Shown here: in pieces, positions 46,389-55,322 of the stretch
Layout of the letters: every line of letters starts with the position of its first letter
Position numbering within the stretch: the stretch's first letter is position 1
Assembly (NCBI RefSeq): GCF_019665765.1
Contig: NZ_CP081150.1
Coordinates: forward strand, 1,860,001 to 1,924,000
Length of the DNA stretch: 64,000 nucleotides
Reading direction: 5' to 3'
From: Deefgea tanakiae
GTDB taxonomy: Bacteria; Pseudomonadota; Gammaproteobacteria; Burkholderiales; Chitinibacteraceae
Position numbers and translations under genes: made by a program
Notes under the pieces: generated by a model
Seen by the model: only the letters and a program-made list of their open reading frames with translations
Database searches by the model: none
What the model was told of the DNA's origin: nothing

Positions 46389-46842
46389 CTACCTTCTATC
46401 ACTCCGCCCACTCAGCACCGCAGGCGCAGCCACTTCCCTATGTAAATCCACCGCCCTCAACTGCGTATACCTTGCCAAGTTCTTCCAGCTCTTATGCCCC
46501 GATACCAAGGCCACTTCTTGAATCTGGTAGCCCTTCAAACAAGCCGCTACTCCCTTCATGGCGCAGATCGTGAAAAGTGAGATCGCTAATCCCCGCCAGC
46601 ACACACAGCCGCTCAAAGCGCGCCCTTACACTATCGCCATGATAAGGGAATATCCGTTCGTCAGCTCGTGCTTGTGCCTGAATAATTGCAAATGACTCAC
46701 CCAATAAGGGTACTGTTTGATGATTGCCCAGCTTTTCTTGTGGGTCTTTGCGATCGCGGATCAGGATGGTGCGGTCGGCTTCGTTGAGATCCGCCCAGCG
46801 CAGGCCGACGATTTCGCCTTGGCGCATGATATCGGCGATGGG
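46389..46842 (-). pseudogene. Decayed tyrosine integrase fragment, copy 2
   Basis: Homologous to the catalytic half of the intact integrase (58448-58930). It keeps QGEIVGLRWADLNE, TFHDLRHEG and, in a shifted frame, YQIQEVALVSGHKSWKNLAR. A frameshift lies between the HxxR and GHKSW motifs near 46535. The N-terminal half is missing, and the 24-base deletion described for copy 1 is present. It cannot encode an active recombinase. Confidence 0.85.
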
Positions 46843-47047
46843 ATATCCCCTTCCAGATACGGCATATATGTATTTAGCTACAGCCTTTTATCTGCAATGC
46901 ATAGCTGGCAATACATCGATTTAAAAGGCTTTGTTCAGACTTGGTGTTGATATGTTTGAAAATAAACTGAATTCGCCCCTTCCCCCTTGACGGGGGAAGG
47001 TTGGGATGGGGGTGGAAACTTAGGCCAGTATCCGACGACGCCGGACA
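46660..47047 (+). repeat. Right direct repeat around the chitinase block
   Basis: Partner of 35471-35871 in the same orientation. Similarity runs through the integrase remnant and about 80 bases beyond it, then resumes at TTAGGCCAGTATCCGACGA (47020). The gap between the patches differs in length and sequence in the two copies. Confidence 0.7.
46978..47000. repeat. CCTTCCCCC hairpin
   Basis: CCTTCCCCC (46978-46986) pairs with GGGGGAAGG (46992-47000). It is followed by TTGGGATGGGGGTGG. This type of G-rich palindrome is a common dispersed repeat. The remaining bases to 47194 hold the start region of the next gene. Confidence 0.5.
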
Positions 47048-47194
47048 ATATCTTTCCATCAACTGCCTTATGGGGCTGAGTCAAAACCGTCATCAAGTGG
47101 ATGTAAGGGTTAATCAAAACGTATTAATAGCTCAATCCCTTTGTCACACTAAATGGACAGAATCAGCCCTTTTTATATAAATAGGGGTGAGACA

Positions 47195-48721
47195 GTGAAA
47201 ATAATATCCGCACTATTGGCTGTATTGATGAGCTCGCCACTCTGGGCGGCTTATCCAGATGATCTGAAGGTGAGTAATTGGAATGTGATGCTGCTGCCAA
47301 GCACCGCATTTCCAAATTATGCTCAAAACCAACGCGCAAAATTAATTGCCTCGGCCGATTGGCTCAAATCCCAAGATGTGGTCGCATTTCAGGAGTTGTT
47401 CGATAACGAAGCATCTGAACTGCTCCTTACGCAGTTAAAAACTCAATTTCCTTATCAAACATCGGTACTTGGCCGTAGTCAGTTAGGCTGGGATGCAACA
47501 CAAGGCACATGGCGTAGCGGATTACCCGAGGATGGTGGCGTCGCCGTTGTGAGTAAATGGCCCATCATCGAAAAGACGCAGTATCTTTACAATATCGCCG
47601 GATGTGGTGATGATTTTCCTGCTCTCAAAGGCTTTGTCTACGTCAAGATCAACCGCAATGGCGAGTTTTATCATCTGATTAGCACGCACATGCAATCAGA
47701 GTCATCGTGGGGTTGCAATTCAAATGGCGGGCACGCAGCCATCCGGCAAGCCCAGCTCAAAGAAATCCGTCAGTGGATCGATCAAAAAAATATTCCTAGC
47801 AATGAAATCGTGGTGATTACCGGCGATTTTAATATCAATAAGCTCAACCAAGCTGAGTACCAAGCCATGCTGGCGACATTGCAAGCCAGTGAGCCAAAGT
47901 ATGTCGGTTTGCCCTATACATTTGATACCAAAAATAATGGTTTAGCGCTTGAGCGTTATGGTGCGCGAACTAAAGATCCGGTTGAATATCTTGATTATAT
48001 TTTGGTGGCGCGAACGCACCGGCAACCATCGGTTTGGCAAAATCTAACCATCGATCCTCCTTCGCCACAGTGGCGCGTCACCGATAGTACCCAGTCACGT
48101 AGTTACGCCTATACTGATTATTCTGATCATTACCCCGTGATGGGATTTGCCCGCGCAGATGCGGCCACGCCGACGCAGGCTTTTGTTGCGCAAGACGGCA
48201 GCCATCGGGCGGTGGCATTTCAAAACGCAGCGAATGGGCGTTGGATTCAGTCAGCGAGCAGTAACGATGGTTGGTTGCTGGCCAATGCCAGTCAGAATTT
48301 AACGAGTAAAACGCGTTTTAATCTGTCGAATAATTTCTCAATGCGCGACAACGGCTGCATTCGCTCTGGAGACTATATCCGAGTCGAGCGTAGCGATGCC
48401 CCTGATTGGTTTTGGACTTGGTCGGGTGCACTCACTGGCAACCAGTACTCCTACTACACTCGCCAAGGCGCACTACAAGCCAGTGGCGATTTACGCCTAA
48501 TCAATGTGAGCAATCCAACGGGATGTTTGAAAGATGGCGATACCGTTGCATTCAAAGATTGGGCTCGCGCTGCTGATTATTACATCACGGCGTGGAATGG
48601 CGGCAGCTACAATGATCGCCTCTTTTTATGGACCAATAGCATTGGGCCACGAGAAGAGTTTAAGGTGCAAATGCCAAAGCAATTGCCTGCAATGAGCTGG
48701 CGTGAGCAGTTGATTTACTAA
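47195..48721 (+). CDS. Secreted sphingomyelinase-like phosphodiesterase
   Basis: 508 residues from the GTG at 47195. It has AGGGG upstream and begins directly with a signal peptide (KIISALLAVLMSSPLWAA); the ATG at 47153 would put 14 polar residues before it. The endonuclease/exonuclease/phosphatase fold has SNWNVMLLP, FQELFDNEAS (metal Glu), STHMQSES, TGDFNINK and SDHYPVMGF. This matches bacterial neutral sphingomyelinases (beta-toxin type), which release phosphocholine and ceramide. About 170 extra C-terminal residues look like a beta-rich carbohydrate- or membrane-binding domain. Nuclease activity of the same fold is the alternative. Confidence 0.82.
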   Translation: MKIISALLAVLMSSPLWAAYPDDLKVSNWNVMLLPSTAFPNYAQNQRAKLIASADWLKSQDVVAFQELFDNEASELLLTQLKTQFPYQTSVLGRSQLGWDATQGTWRSGLPEDGGVAVVSKWPIIEKTQYLYNIAGCGDDFPALKGFVYVKINRNGEFYHLISTHMQSESSWGCNSNGGHAAIRQAQLKEIRQWIDQKNIPSNEIVVITGDFNINKLNQAEYQAMLATLQASEPKYVGLPYTFDTKNNGLALERYGARTKDPVEYLDYILVARTHRQPSVWQNLTIDPPSPQWRVTDSTQSRSYAYTDYSDHYPVMGFARADAATPTQAFVAQDGSHRAVAFQNAANGRWIQSASSNDGWLLANASQNLTSKTRFNLSNNFSMRDNGCIRSGDYIRVERSDAPDWFWTWSGALTGNQYSYYTRQGALQASGDLRLINVSNPTGCLKDGDTVAFKDWARAADYYITAWNGGSYNDRLFLWTNSIGPREEFKVQMPKQLPAMSWREQLIY

Positions 48722-48825
48722 TCGACACACTGGGTTCATCAGGCCAGCTTATGTTGGCTTGATGAACCGCAGACTGATACATCGGCGAATACTTCAAAAC
48801 CGATGGTTTTTCTTATGAGTTGTTT

Positions 48826-49782
48826 ATGCCTTGTTTTGAACATGATTATTCATTTGACCCACGTTATGGCTACAGTCTGGCAACGCTATTGCAACAAAAT
48901 CCGGCCGATGAATGCGCCGACTTTAGCGCATTTTGGCAAACAAAATATCAAGCAGCCCGCCAATTGCAGGTGGCTTTAAAACGAAGCCCTTCTGAGATCA
49001 CGCACGCTGAATATTGCGTCGAAAACATTCAGTATGTTTCCAGTCATGGAGTGCTCATTGGTGGCTGGTTGCTGACTCCAAAATCGGGGCCGATTCAGCG
49101 AGGTTTGATTGTGGGCCATGGCTACGGCGGCCGAGATGCGCCTGATTTTAATCTGCCAATCGAAAACGCCGCGATATTGTTTATTTGTTTTCGCGGTTTG
49201 GCGCGCAGTCGCAGCGCTGGCATTTCGGATAATCCCAATTTTCATGTACTGCATGATATCGACGTGCCTGAGCAATACATCTTGGGTGGCTGTGTCGAAG
49301 ATTTATGGTGCGCAGCGACTGCGATGCTGGCGGAGTTTCCCGCATTAGATGGCCATTTGGCCTATATGGGCGAGAGCTTTGGCGGCGGGATCGGCGCGAT
49401 GGCACTGGCTTGGGATCCTCGATTTCAGGCGGCTGCATTAAATGTGCCCACTTTTGGCGATCAGGCCAGTCGATTAGGCTGGGCAACGGTCGGAAGCGGT
49501 GCGGCGGTACAGTCTTATGAGCAGCAACGTGGTCATGTAATGGCAACACTGCAGTATTACGATGCAGCCATCGCTGCGCGGCACATTCAAATCCCCATGC
49601 ATTTGGCCTTGGCCTTGTTTGATCCGGCCGTTGCCCCGCCAGGGCAATTTGCGATTTTTAATGTTTTAGCAGGGCCCAAAACTTTATTTGTATTGTCGGC
49701 TGGGCATTTTGAATATCCTGAGCAAAGCCAGCAGAATGCTCAATTAGACGCTGAATTACGACTATTTTTTAGGGATTTATGA
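48826..49782 (+). CDS. Acetylxylan esterase/CE7-like alpha/beta hydrolase
   Basis: 318 residues from ATG 48826; a TTG two codons earlier is also in frame. The nucleophile elbow is GESFGGG, the acid probably the Asp in ALFDPAVAPP and the base the His in SAGHFEYP, as in CE7 acetylxylan/cephalosporin C deacetylases. The RGLARS segment corresponds to the RGQGxS motif of CE7, with changes. No signal peptide, so it should deacetylate imported sugars in the cytoplasm. The stop overlaps the next start (ATGA), so the two esterases are translationally coupled. Confidence 0.8.
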   Translation: MPCFEHDYSFDPRYGYSLATLLQQNPADECADFSAFWQTKYQAARQLQVALKRSPSEITHAEYCVENIQYVSSHGVLIGGWLLTPKSGPIQRGLIVGHGYGGRDAPDFNLPIENAAILFICFRGLARSRSAGISDNPNFHVLHDIDVPEQYILGGCVEDLWCAATAMLAEFPALDGHLAYMGESFGGGIGAMALAWDPRFQAAALNVPTFGDQASRLGWATVGSGAAVQSYEQQRGHVMATLQYYDAAIAARHIQIPMHLALALFDPAVAPPGQFAIFNVLAGPKTLFVLSAGHFEYPEQSQQNAQLDAELRLFFRDL

Positions 49783-50507
49783 AGCGAGAATATCACTGCT
49801 GGCACAGCCCACGGTTAGGGCGAAATATGGAGCTACTCGTGTTTGGCCATGCAGGGGCCAAAGTCTTGGCGTTTCCGACGCGAGATGGACGATTTTATGA
49901 GTATGAAAACATCGGTTTTATTCAATCGATAGCCCATAAAATTGAGGCCGGGTATTTACAGATTTTTTGCGTGGATAATCTGGCGCTAGAGAGCTTTTAT
50001 TGTTTTTCTCGCCCTCCAGCCGAGCGTATTGTTCGGCACATTCAATATGAAGAATACATCTTGAATGAAGTTTTGCCCTTCATGCACAGCATCAATTCAC
50101 AGCCTCATACCCATGTTTACGGCGCCAGTTTAGGTGCCTATCATGCCGTCAATATTGCATTACGACACCCCCATTTGTTTCAAAAGCTCACAGCGTTTTC
50201 AGGGCGCTACGATTTAACGCTGAGTGTTGAGTCGTTTCAGAACTTACTTAGTGGCTATTATGACGAGAACGTCTATTTCCACACCCCTTGTCACTTCTTA
50301 CCCAATCTACACTGTGATCAGCAATTGCAGCATTTGCGGGCAATGGACATCACGCTCACCATCGGACATCACGATCCATTTTTAGCTAATAATCAAAGCC
50401 TCTCTGCGACCCTGTGGCAAAAAGGCATTAAAAACTCACTGCACATCTGGCAGGGCCGCGCCCATCACGCCAACGCATGGAGAAAAATGGGCACGCTTTA
50501 TCTGTAG
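49779..50507 (+). CDS. Esterase-like alpha/beta hydrolase
   Basis: 242 residues. The nucleophile motif is YGASLGAYHAVN; the acid and base are probably Asp in GHHDPFL and His in GRAHHANAW. It resembles esterase D/PHB depolymerase-like small hydrolases. It lacks a signal peptide. It overlaps the CE7-like gene by four bases and is probably its functional partner. Substrate unknown. Confidence 0.75.
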   Translation: MKREYHCWHSPRLGRNMELLVFGHAGAKVLAFPTRDGRFYEYENIGFIQSIAHKIEAGYLQIFCVDNLALESFYCFSRPPAERIVRHIQYEEYILNEVLPFMHSINSQPHTHVYGASLGAYHAVNIALRHPHLFQKLTAFSGRYDLTLSVESFQNLLSGYYDENVYFHTPCHFLPNLHCDQQLQHLRAMDITLTIGHHDPFLANNQSLSATLWQKGIKNSLHIWQGRAHHANAWRKMGTLYL

Positions 50508-50535
50508 TGAATCACTCTGTGAGGGGTACTGGGAA

Positions 50536-50658
50536 ATATGGATACCAACGTTTGAGACAAAGCCCGTCCTCATATTGAAGCTGGAAAATCCGCTTTGGCC
50601 GATCTGTAGATGCCCAAAGCTGAAAAACGAACGGCCGCAAACCATCAGGTTGCGGCCA
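50536..50658 (+). repeat. Dispersed hairpin repeat, copy A
   Basis: Begins ATATGGATACCAA, runs through GGCCGATCTGTAGATG and ends in the hairpin GGCCGCAA-ACCATCAGG-TTGCGGCC. It matches copies at 52831-52891 and 53825-53948, which are in the opposite orientation. It contains no gene. Confidence 0.65.
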
Positions 50659-50712
50659 TTGTGTCGAGTCGAGTTGCTTCATTTCAACAAATTCGGCATT
50701 TCCTTCAACTCT

Positions 50713-51921
50713 TTACTTAAAGCTAATTTTGGTATTTTCTACTTTCGGCAATAGGCCCGCAACCATACCAAGCAATGGTAAATAGGCCAGCATAAGGTAA
50801 ATGCTGATAATTCCGTAGCTATCGGCTAAACGCCCAATCACCGCTGCACCAATCCCGGCTATGCCGAAAGCAAGACCAAAAAACAGCCCCGACACCATAC
50901 CAACTTTACCCGGCATAAGTTCTTGCACATAAACCAACATTGCCGAAAACGCGGAAGACATAATCAGCCCTACGATAAAGCTCAACGTAATCGTGCCTGT
51001 TAAACCGACATAAGGTAACGCAATTGAGAACGGCGCGGCGCCCAAGATCGAGAACCAGATTACCGTTTTGCGGCCGATGCGATCACCAATCGGGCCGCCA
51101 AGCACCGTGCCCAACGCGACGGCAAACAGAAATACGAACAGCAATAATTGCGCTTGCTGTGGTGCTAGCGAAAAACGCTCAATCAGATAAAACGTGTAAT
51201 AGCTCTGGAAGCTAGCCATATACACAAACTTGGTCATCAATAGTGTCAAAAGCACGCCCATCACCCACAAGGTTTTGCGCGGAGTGAATGGTGCCGTTTT
51301 CGCCTTGCTTTTGTGACCCTGCGATTTTTGTTGGTGTGAATACCACAGACTAATGCGCCACAACACGCCCATCGCCAGCAAGGCAGCGAATGAAAACCAC
51401 GCCAAACTCGGCTGGCCAAGCGGAATCACAATTAGCGCTGCAAGCAGCGGCCCCGTTGCACTGCCCGCATTTCCACCGACCTGAAACAGCGATTGCGCCA
51501 AACCATGCTGTCCGCCCGACGCAAAGCGCGCGATGCGTGATGATTCGGGGTGAAAGATCGATGAACCTGTTCCAACCAAGCCTGCGGCCAGCAATATTAA
51601 GGGAAAGGAATCGGCTTGCGACAAGAGCAATAACCCAACCAAGGTAAAGCCCATACCGACCACCAGCGAGTGCTGTTGCGGGCGTTTATCCGTCATCGCG
51701 CCGATCAGCGGCTGCAATATTGAAGCAGTAATCTGGTAGGTCAGCGTAATCAAACCGAGCTGGGCAAAGCTGAGGTGATAATTGCCCTTCAGCATTGGAT
51801 ACAAAGCCAAAATCAGCGATTGCATCATGTCATTGAGAAAATGGGCACTACTGATAGCCGCCAAAACGCGGTATCGGGTCGATGTGCGCTCGGGCTGGCT
51901 GGTGATCGTCGCGGTATTCAT
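50713..51921 (-). CDS. fsr: MFS transporter of the fosmidomycin-resistance (Fsr) type
   Basis: 402 residues from MNTATITSQPERT; an upstream in-frame start at 51960 adds 13 residues. Twelve membrane segments with Fsr-like blocks: ISSAHFLNDMMQSLILALYP, FQVGGNAGSATGPLLAALI and GSSIFHPESSRIAR. Fsr proteins export fosmidomycin and related drugs by proton antiport. The divergent AraC-type regulator at 52025 probably controls it, since only about 100 bases separate the two starts. Confidence 0.87.
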   Translation of the reverse strand: MNTATITSQPERTSTRYRVLAAISSAHFLNDMMQSLILALYPMLKGNYHLSFAQLGLITLTYQITASILQPLIGAMTDKRPQQHSLVVGMGFTLVGLLLLSQADSFPLILLAAGLVGTGSSIFHPESSRIARFASGGQHGLAQSLFQVGGNAGSATGPLLAALIVIPLGQPSLAWFSFAALLAMGVLWRISLWYSHQQKSQGHKSKAKTAPFTPRKTLWVMGVLLTLLMTKFVYMASFQSYYTFYLIERFSLAPQQAQLLLFVFLFAVALGTVLGGPIGDRIGRKTVIWFSILGAAPFSIALPYVGLTGTITLSFIVGLIMSSAFSAMLVYVQELMPGKVGMVSGLFFGLAFGIAGIGAAVIGRLADSYGIISIYLMLAYLPLLGMVAGLLPKVENTKISFK

Positions 51922-52024
51922 CTGACGCTCCAAGTGAGTCATGGGATAAGTTGAGAACACATCTTATTGACATCACCCCTGCCTGTCCTGCGAGAATAAG
52001 GCAAACACCATAGCGAAAACGACA

Positions 52025-52795
52025 ATGTTGATAGAAAGAGTGGGTCCATTACGCGATATGGCGGGCGCATTGCTCCACGGCAAGGCCGTCGATCATCAGC
52101 CCGGCTCGGCCACGATCCGCCATTGGCACGAAGTTGCCCAGCTACTGTATGCGATCAGCGGCGTGATGCGCTTGATCACGCCGCTCGGGCAATGGATCGT
52201 ACCCCCCAATCGCGGCATTTGGGTGCCCGCAGGCGTGTGGCACGAAGTGTTTATGATCGGCTTAGTCGAGGTGCGGTCGATTTATATTCGCCCCGATGCG
52301 GTACAGGATTTACCTAGCGAATGTTGCGTTCTTGAAATCACCCCGTTGATGCGCGAGCTGATTTTGGCGGCGATCAGCATTGATTATCAGGAACAGCCCA
52401 TCCGGCCGCGCAGCCAGATGATTGCGCAATTGCTGCTCAATGAAGTGAAAACCCTCACCACGCTACCGATGCAATTACCGATGCCCGATGACGGATTGCT
52501 GCGCGGGATTTGTGCTGACATTCTGGCAAACCCCGATGAAAACCGTACGACGGAAGACTGGGCCAGCCAAGCAGGCGTCGATGCGCGTACGCTGCAGCGC
52601 CGATTTAATAAAGTTACCGGTATGACGTTGGGCGAATGGCGGCGACAAGCTCGCTTGCTCAATGCGCTGGAACGACTCGCGCAAGGCGAGCGGGTGATTG
52701 ATGTGGCTTTTGACTGCGGCTACAACAGCCCCAGTGCATTTACCGCGATGTTCAAACGCCAATTTGGTATTTCGCCAAGCAATTTTTTTCAGTAA
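52025..52795 (+). CDS. AraC-family regulator with N-terminal cupin
   Basis: 256 residues. The N-terminal cupin-like sensor has RHWHEVAQLLYAISGV and PAGVWHEVFMIG. The C-terminal double HTH (about 160-256) has AGVDARTLQRRFNKVTG and VAFDCGYNSPSAFTAMFKRQ. It fits the group of AraC regulators that sit divergently to MFS exporters and respond to a small effector. It probably controls the fsr-like gene and itself from the shared intergenic region. Confidence 0.87.
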   Translation: MLIERVGPLRDMAGALLHGKAVDHQPGSATIRHWHEVAQLLYAISGVMRLITPLGQWIVPPNRGIWVPAGVWHEVFMIGLVEVRSIYIRPDAVQDLPSECCVLEITPLMRELILAAISIDYQEQPIRPRSQMIAQLLLNEVKTLTTLPMQLPMPDDGLLRGICADILANPDENRTTEDWASQAGVDARTLQRRFNKVTGMTLGEWRRQARLLNALERLAQGERVIDVAFDCGYNSPSAFTAMFKRQFGISPSNFFQ

Positions 52796-52830
52796 AAAAA
52801 CTTGGGGCTTGTGTGATGACTCGAAAAGAA

Positions 52831-52891
52831 TGACGGCCGCAACCTAGTGATTTGCGTCCTTTCGCGAATCAAGATTAGATATCGACAGATC
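52831..52891 (-). repeat. Dispersed hairpin repeat, copy C (short)
   Basis: On the minus strand it reads GATCTGTCGAT, then CGCGAAAGGACGCAAATC and GGTTGCGGCCGTC, matching the hairpin half of copies A and B. The outer half is absent. Confidence 0.5.
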
Positions 52892-52911
52892 AACCAACCT
52901 GGGAACCCCCT

Positions 52912-53598
52912 CTACATAACAGGAAGCGACTCCACAGGCATAAATAATCGACTAGTTGGTGAAGTGAGATTTGGCTGAAAAATCCCCAGATGCTGAAATA
53001 GAGAATGGGCTAATAAAATGTGTCCATACGCATTTGGATGAATAGCATCTGCCATAAGCCAATTAATATTATCAGCATATTTTGCCCATACTGAAGCATG
53101 ATCAATTAAGGGTACTGCCAGCTCTTGCGCTACTGAGCGTATAGCATCGTTGTATTGTGGCAGGCTCAGCCCCCGCTCTGGAATCAAACCTGGAATGACC
53201 GGCGTGACCGTTTGCAGTAAAACTTCCCCACCCCACGTGCGCACAGCTATCACCATGGCGATCAAATTCTCACGAAATTCTGGTAGCGAAACAAATTGGT
53301 TGTCTTCTTGTTTAGTATTGCAATCATTCATCCCCGCCATCAACACTAATACATCTGGTCGAAAACGAGCCACACGTGATGGAAAATGAGCCAGCAACTG
53401 CTTGGTGTTCAATCCAGAATTAGCATTATTAATAATGACATCATCAGGACGGTTGAGTTCAAAGCGGACGCGCTCAGCAAAGTGCTCACTGAAACAGCGT
53501 GCACCAAAGGTATGCAAAACACCATGAGTAATGCTATCACCGTAAAACATCCAAGTGCGTGGTGTTGAATCATTTAGATAGGCAGCTAGATCGGTCAT
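52912..53598 (-). CDS. SGNH/GDSL hydrolase
   Basis: 228 residues from MTDLAAYLNDS; a frame open from 53622 adds eight residues. Block I is FYGDSITHG (nucleophile Ser), block II has NANSGLNTKQLL, block III is MAGMNDCNT and block V is ADAIHPNAYGH (Asp and His). It acts on an unknown ester or acetyl group, perhaps a carbohydrate acetyl ester. No signal peptide. It sits between two copies of the hairpin repeat. Confidence 0.87.
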   Translation of the reverse strand: MTDLAAYLNDSTPRTWMFYGDSITHGVLHTFGARCFSEHFAERVRFELNRPDDVIINNANSGLNTKQLLAHFPSRVARFRPDVLVLMAGMNDCNTKQEDNQFVSLPEFRENLIAMVIAVRTWGGEVLLQTVTPVIPGLIPERGLSLPQYNDAIRSVAQELAVPLIDHASVWAKYADNINWLMADAIHPNAYGHILLAHSLFQHLGIFQPNLTSPTSRLFMPVESLPVM

Positions 53599-53726
53599 TA
53601 AGAGCTCAGAAAAATAAAGCAAAATCTAATTATAAAAGCATGTCTGGAGCAAAATCAGAAGCTGAGCACATAAATATCATTATTCAAACGTAGGAATTTC
53701 AACTCGCTTCAATTACACCAGTTTAC

Positions 53727-53756
53727 GCCGAAATGCAGCGTGCCGAAATGCAGCGT
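53727..53756. repeat. Tandem 15-mer, two copies
   Basis: GCCGAAATGCAGCGT occurs twice in direct tandem. It lies in the gene-free stretch between the SGNH gene and the IS3 element. Confidence 0.6.
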
Positions 53757-53824
53757 TTTCGAAATGGATTGATGCTCACATGTCGGCTTTGGCCGAGCAG
53801 CCGTGGTGTAACGCCATAATATTG

Positions 53825-53948
53825 AAGGCCGCAACCAAATGGTTCGCGGCCTTTCGTATTTTACATCTTGCCATCAACAGATCGGCCTTGGCGGACATTT
53901 TCAATATGTTTTCCTGATTGGTTTTGTCTTAAGTTTTGGCATCCATAT
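53825..53948 (-). repeat. Dispersed hairpin repeat, copy B
   Basis: Minus-strand copy of the element at 50536-50658. It keeps ATGGATGCCAAAACTTAAGA, GGCCGATCTGTTGATGG and the hairpin GGCCGC-GAACCATTTGGTT-GCGGCC (53851-53827). Similarity covers the full 120 bases with scattered substitutions. Confidence 0.65.
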
Positions 53949-54055
53949 TAAGCGTCTCCCTCACTTCTAAGGGCACTCTGTACCATAGCGAACTGAATCG
54001 CCCCGGGTTTCCTAGACACCTAAAGAGCCTCAAAATGAGGTAATTAGGAGGTCTT

Positions 54056-54337
54056 ATGAGCAAATCTAATCGCTACACCGAAGAGTTCAAAATCGAAGCC
54101 GTCAAGCAAGTGACAGAACGCAACTATCCTGTCGCAGAAGTCGCTGAGCGACTGGGGGTTTCAGGGCATAGCATCTACAGCTGGATTAAGCGCTACGCCA
54201 CGCCTTTACCAGAACAACCGCAAACAACTACTCAGCAGGATGAAATTCGGCAACTAAAAGCTGAACTACGTCGAGTAACTGAAGAGCGTGACATCCTAAA
54301 AAAGGCCGCCGCGTACTTTGCCAAGCTATCCGGGTAA
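54056..54337 (+). CDS. IS3-family transposase OrfA
   Basis: 93 residues with the HTH (RYTEEFKIEAVKQVTERN, then AERLGVSGHSIYSWIKRY) and a leucine-zipper coiled coil (IRQLKAELRRVTEERDILKK). An AGGAGG ribosome site precedes the ATG. Alone it represses or modulates transposition; fused with OrfB by frameshift it makes the transposase. Confidence 0.93.
   Translation: MSKSNRYTEEFKIEAVKQVTERNYPVAEVAERLGVSGHSIYSWIKRYATPLPEQPQTTTQQDEIRQLKAELRRVTEERDILKKAAAYFAKLSG
54298..54304 (+). promoter_or_regulatory. Programmed -1 frameshift site A-AAA-AAG
   Basis: In the orfA frame the heptamer reads A AAA AAG, the classic IS3-family slippery sequence. Slipping by -1 enters the orfB frame, which stays open from here through 55209. 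Confidence 0.8.
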
Positions 54338-54393
54338 GGTACGCCTTCATTCGTGACCATCAAGCACTACATCCAGTTCGACGGCTCTGCCAG

Positions 54394-55209
54394 ATGATGC
54401 AAGTCCATCCCAGCGGCTACTACGCTTGGCTGCAACGACCACAATCATTGCGCACGATTGATGACCAGCGCTTGACTGGCATCATCACTGAAGCGTGGCA
54501 AGAAAGCGGCGGCGTCTATGGTTATCGCAAGATTAATGATGACTTGCGTGATATGGGCGAACAATGTGGCAAGCATCGCGTCGCGCGCTTAATGCGCTTA
54601 GCTGGCCTTCGTTCACAAACAGGCTATCGTCGTCGACGTGGTTTTTATGGTGGCAAGCCCACCGTAACGGCACCAAACCATTTGGCTCGGCAATTCAATG
54701 TCGATACACCTAATCAGGTTTGGGTGACTGACATTACCTATATTCGCACACACGAAGGTTGGCTTTATTTGGCCGCAGTATTGGATTTGTTCTCAAGACA
54801 GGTTGTTGGTTGGTCGATGGGCGCGCGGATGGACCGTGAGTTGGCGATTAAAGCTTTATTAATGGCGGTTTGGCGACGTCAGCCCAAGCAAGAGGTCTTA
54901 GTGCATTCGGACCAAGGCAGCCAATTCAGTAGTTATGATTGGCAGGATCTACTGCGTGTGCATAATTTAAAACCGAGCATGAGTCGGCGTGGCAATTGCC
55001 ATGACAATGCGGTCGCGGAAAGTTTCTTCCAGCTATTGAAGCGGGAACGAATCAAACGACAAACCTACCGTAATCGAGAGGAGGCACGTCGAGATGTGTT
55101 CAATTATATCGAGATGTTTTACAACCCCAAGCGCCGCCATAGTTTCAATAATGGGCTATCACCAGTAGAGTATGAAAAGCAGTATTTCGAAAGGCTCGGC
55201 AGTGTCTAG
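54394..55209 (+). CDS. IS3-family transposase OrfB (DDE integrase core)
   Basis: 271 residues from the first internal ATG; the same frame is open back to the slippery site at 54298, so the natural product is the OrfAB fusion. HTH_21-like region GVYGYRKINDDLR, then the DDE core with Asp in VWVTDITYI, Asp in LVHSDQGSQFSS and Glu in NCHDNAVAESFFQ, ending with FYNPKRRHSFNNGLSPVEYE. All catalytic residues are intact, so the element may still be active. Confidence 0.94.
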   Translation: MMQVHPSGYYAWLQRPQSLRTIDDQRLTGIITEAWQESGGVYGYRKINDDLRDMGEQCGKHRVARLMRLAGLRSQTGYRRRRGFYGGKPTVTAPNHLARQFNVDTPNQVWVTDITYIRTHEGWLYLAAVLDLFSRQVVGWSMGARMDRELAIKALLMAVWRRQPKQEVLVHSDQGSQFSSYDWQDLLRVHNLKPSMSRRGNCHDNAVAESFFQLLKRERIKRQTYRNREEARRDVFNYIEMFYNPKRRHSFNNGLSPVEYEKQYFERLGSV

Positions 55210-55322
55210 AAAACTCGAGGCGATTCATACTTCAGCCAAAGGGTTAAAGTAACTATTCACCGCCAACGAATCAAAAATGTCGACGACCAGAAATTTAATG
55301 GCATCTCTGTTTCAGTGATTAC

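Larger units (their letters stand above)
53995..55227 (+). mobile_element. Complete IS3-family insertion sequence (about 1233 bp)
   Basis: The left end (53995-54018) and the complement of the right end (55203-55227) both start TGAATC and end TTTNCTAGACA, with a few mismatches and one indel, so they form imperfect terminal inverted repeats of 24-25 bases. Inside are orfA, an A6G slippery site and orfB, all intact. The flanking triplets (AAC and TAC) do not form a clean target duplication, which suggests an old insertion or a later rearrangement at one end. Confidence 0.9.

Noticed and set aside
53992-55230. Target-site duplication of the IS3 element
   Set aside because: The flanking triplets AAC and TAC differ; no longer match was seen.
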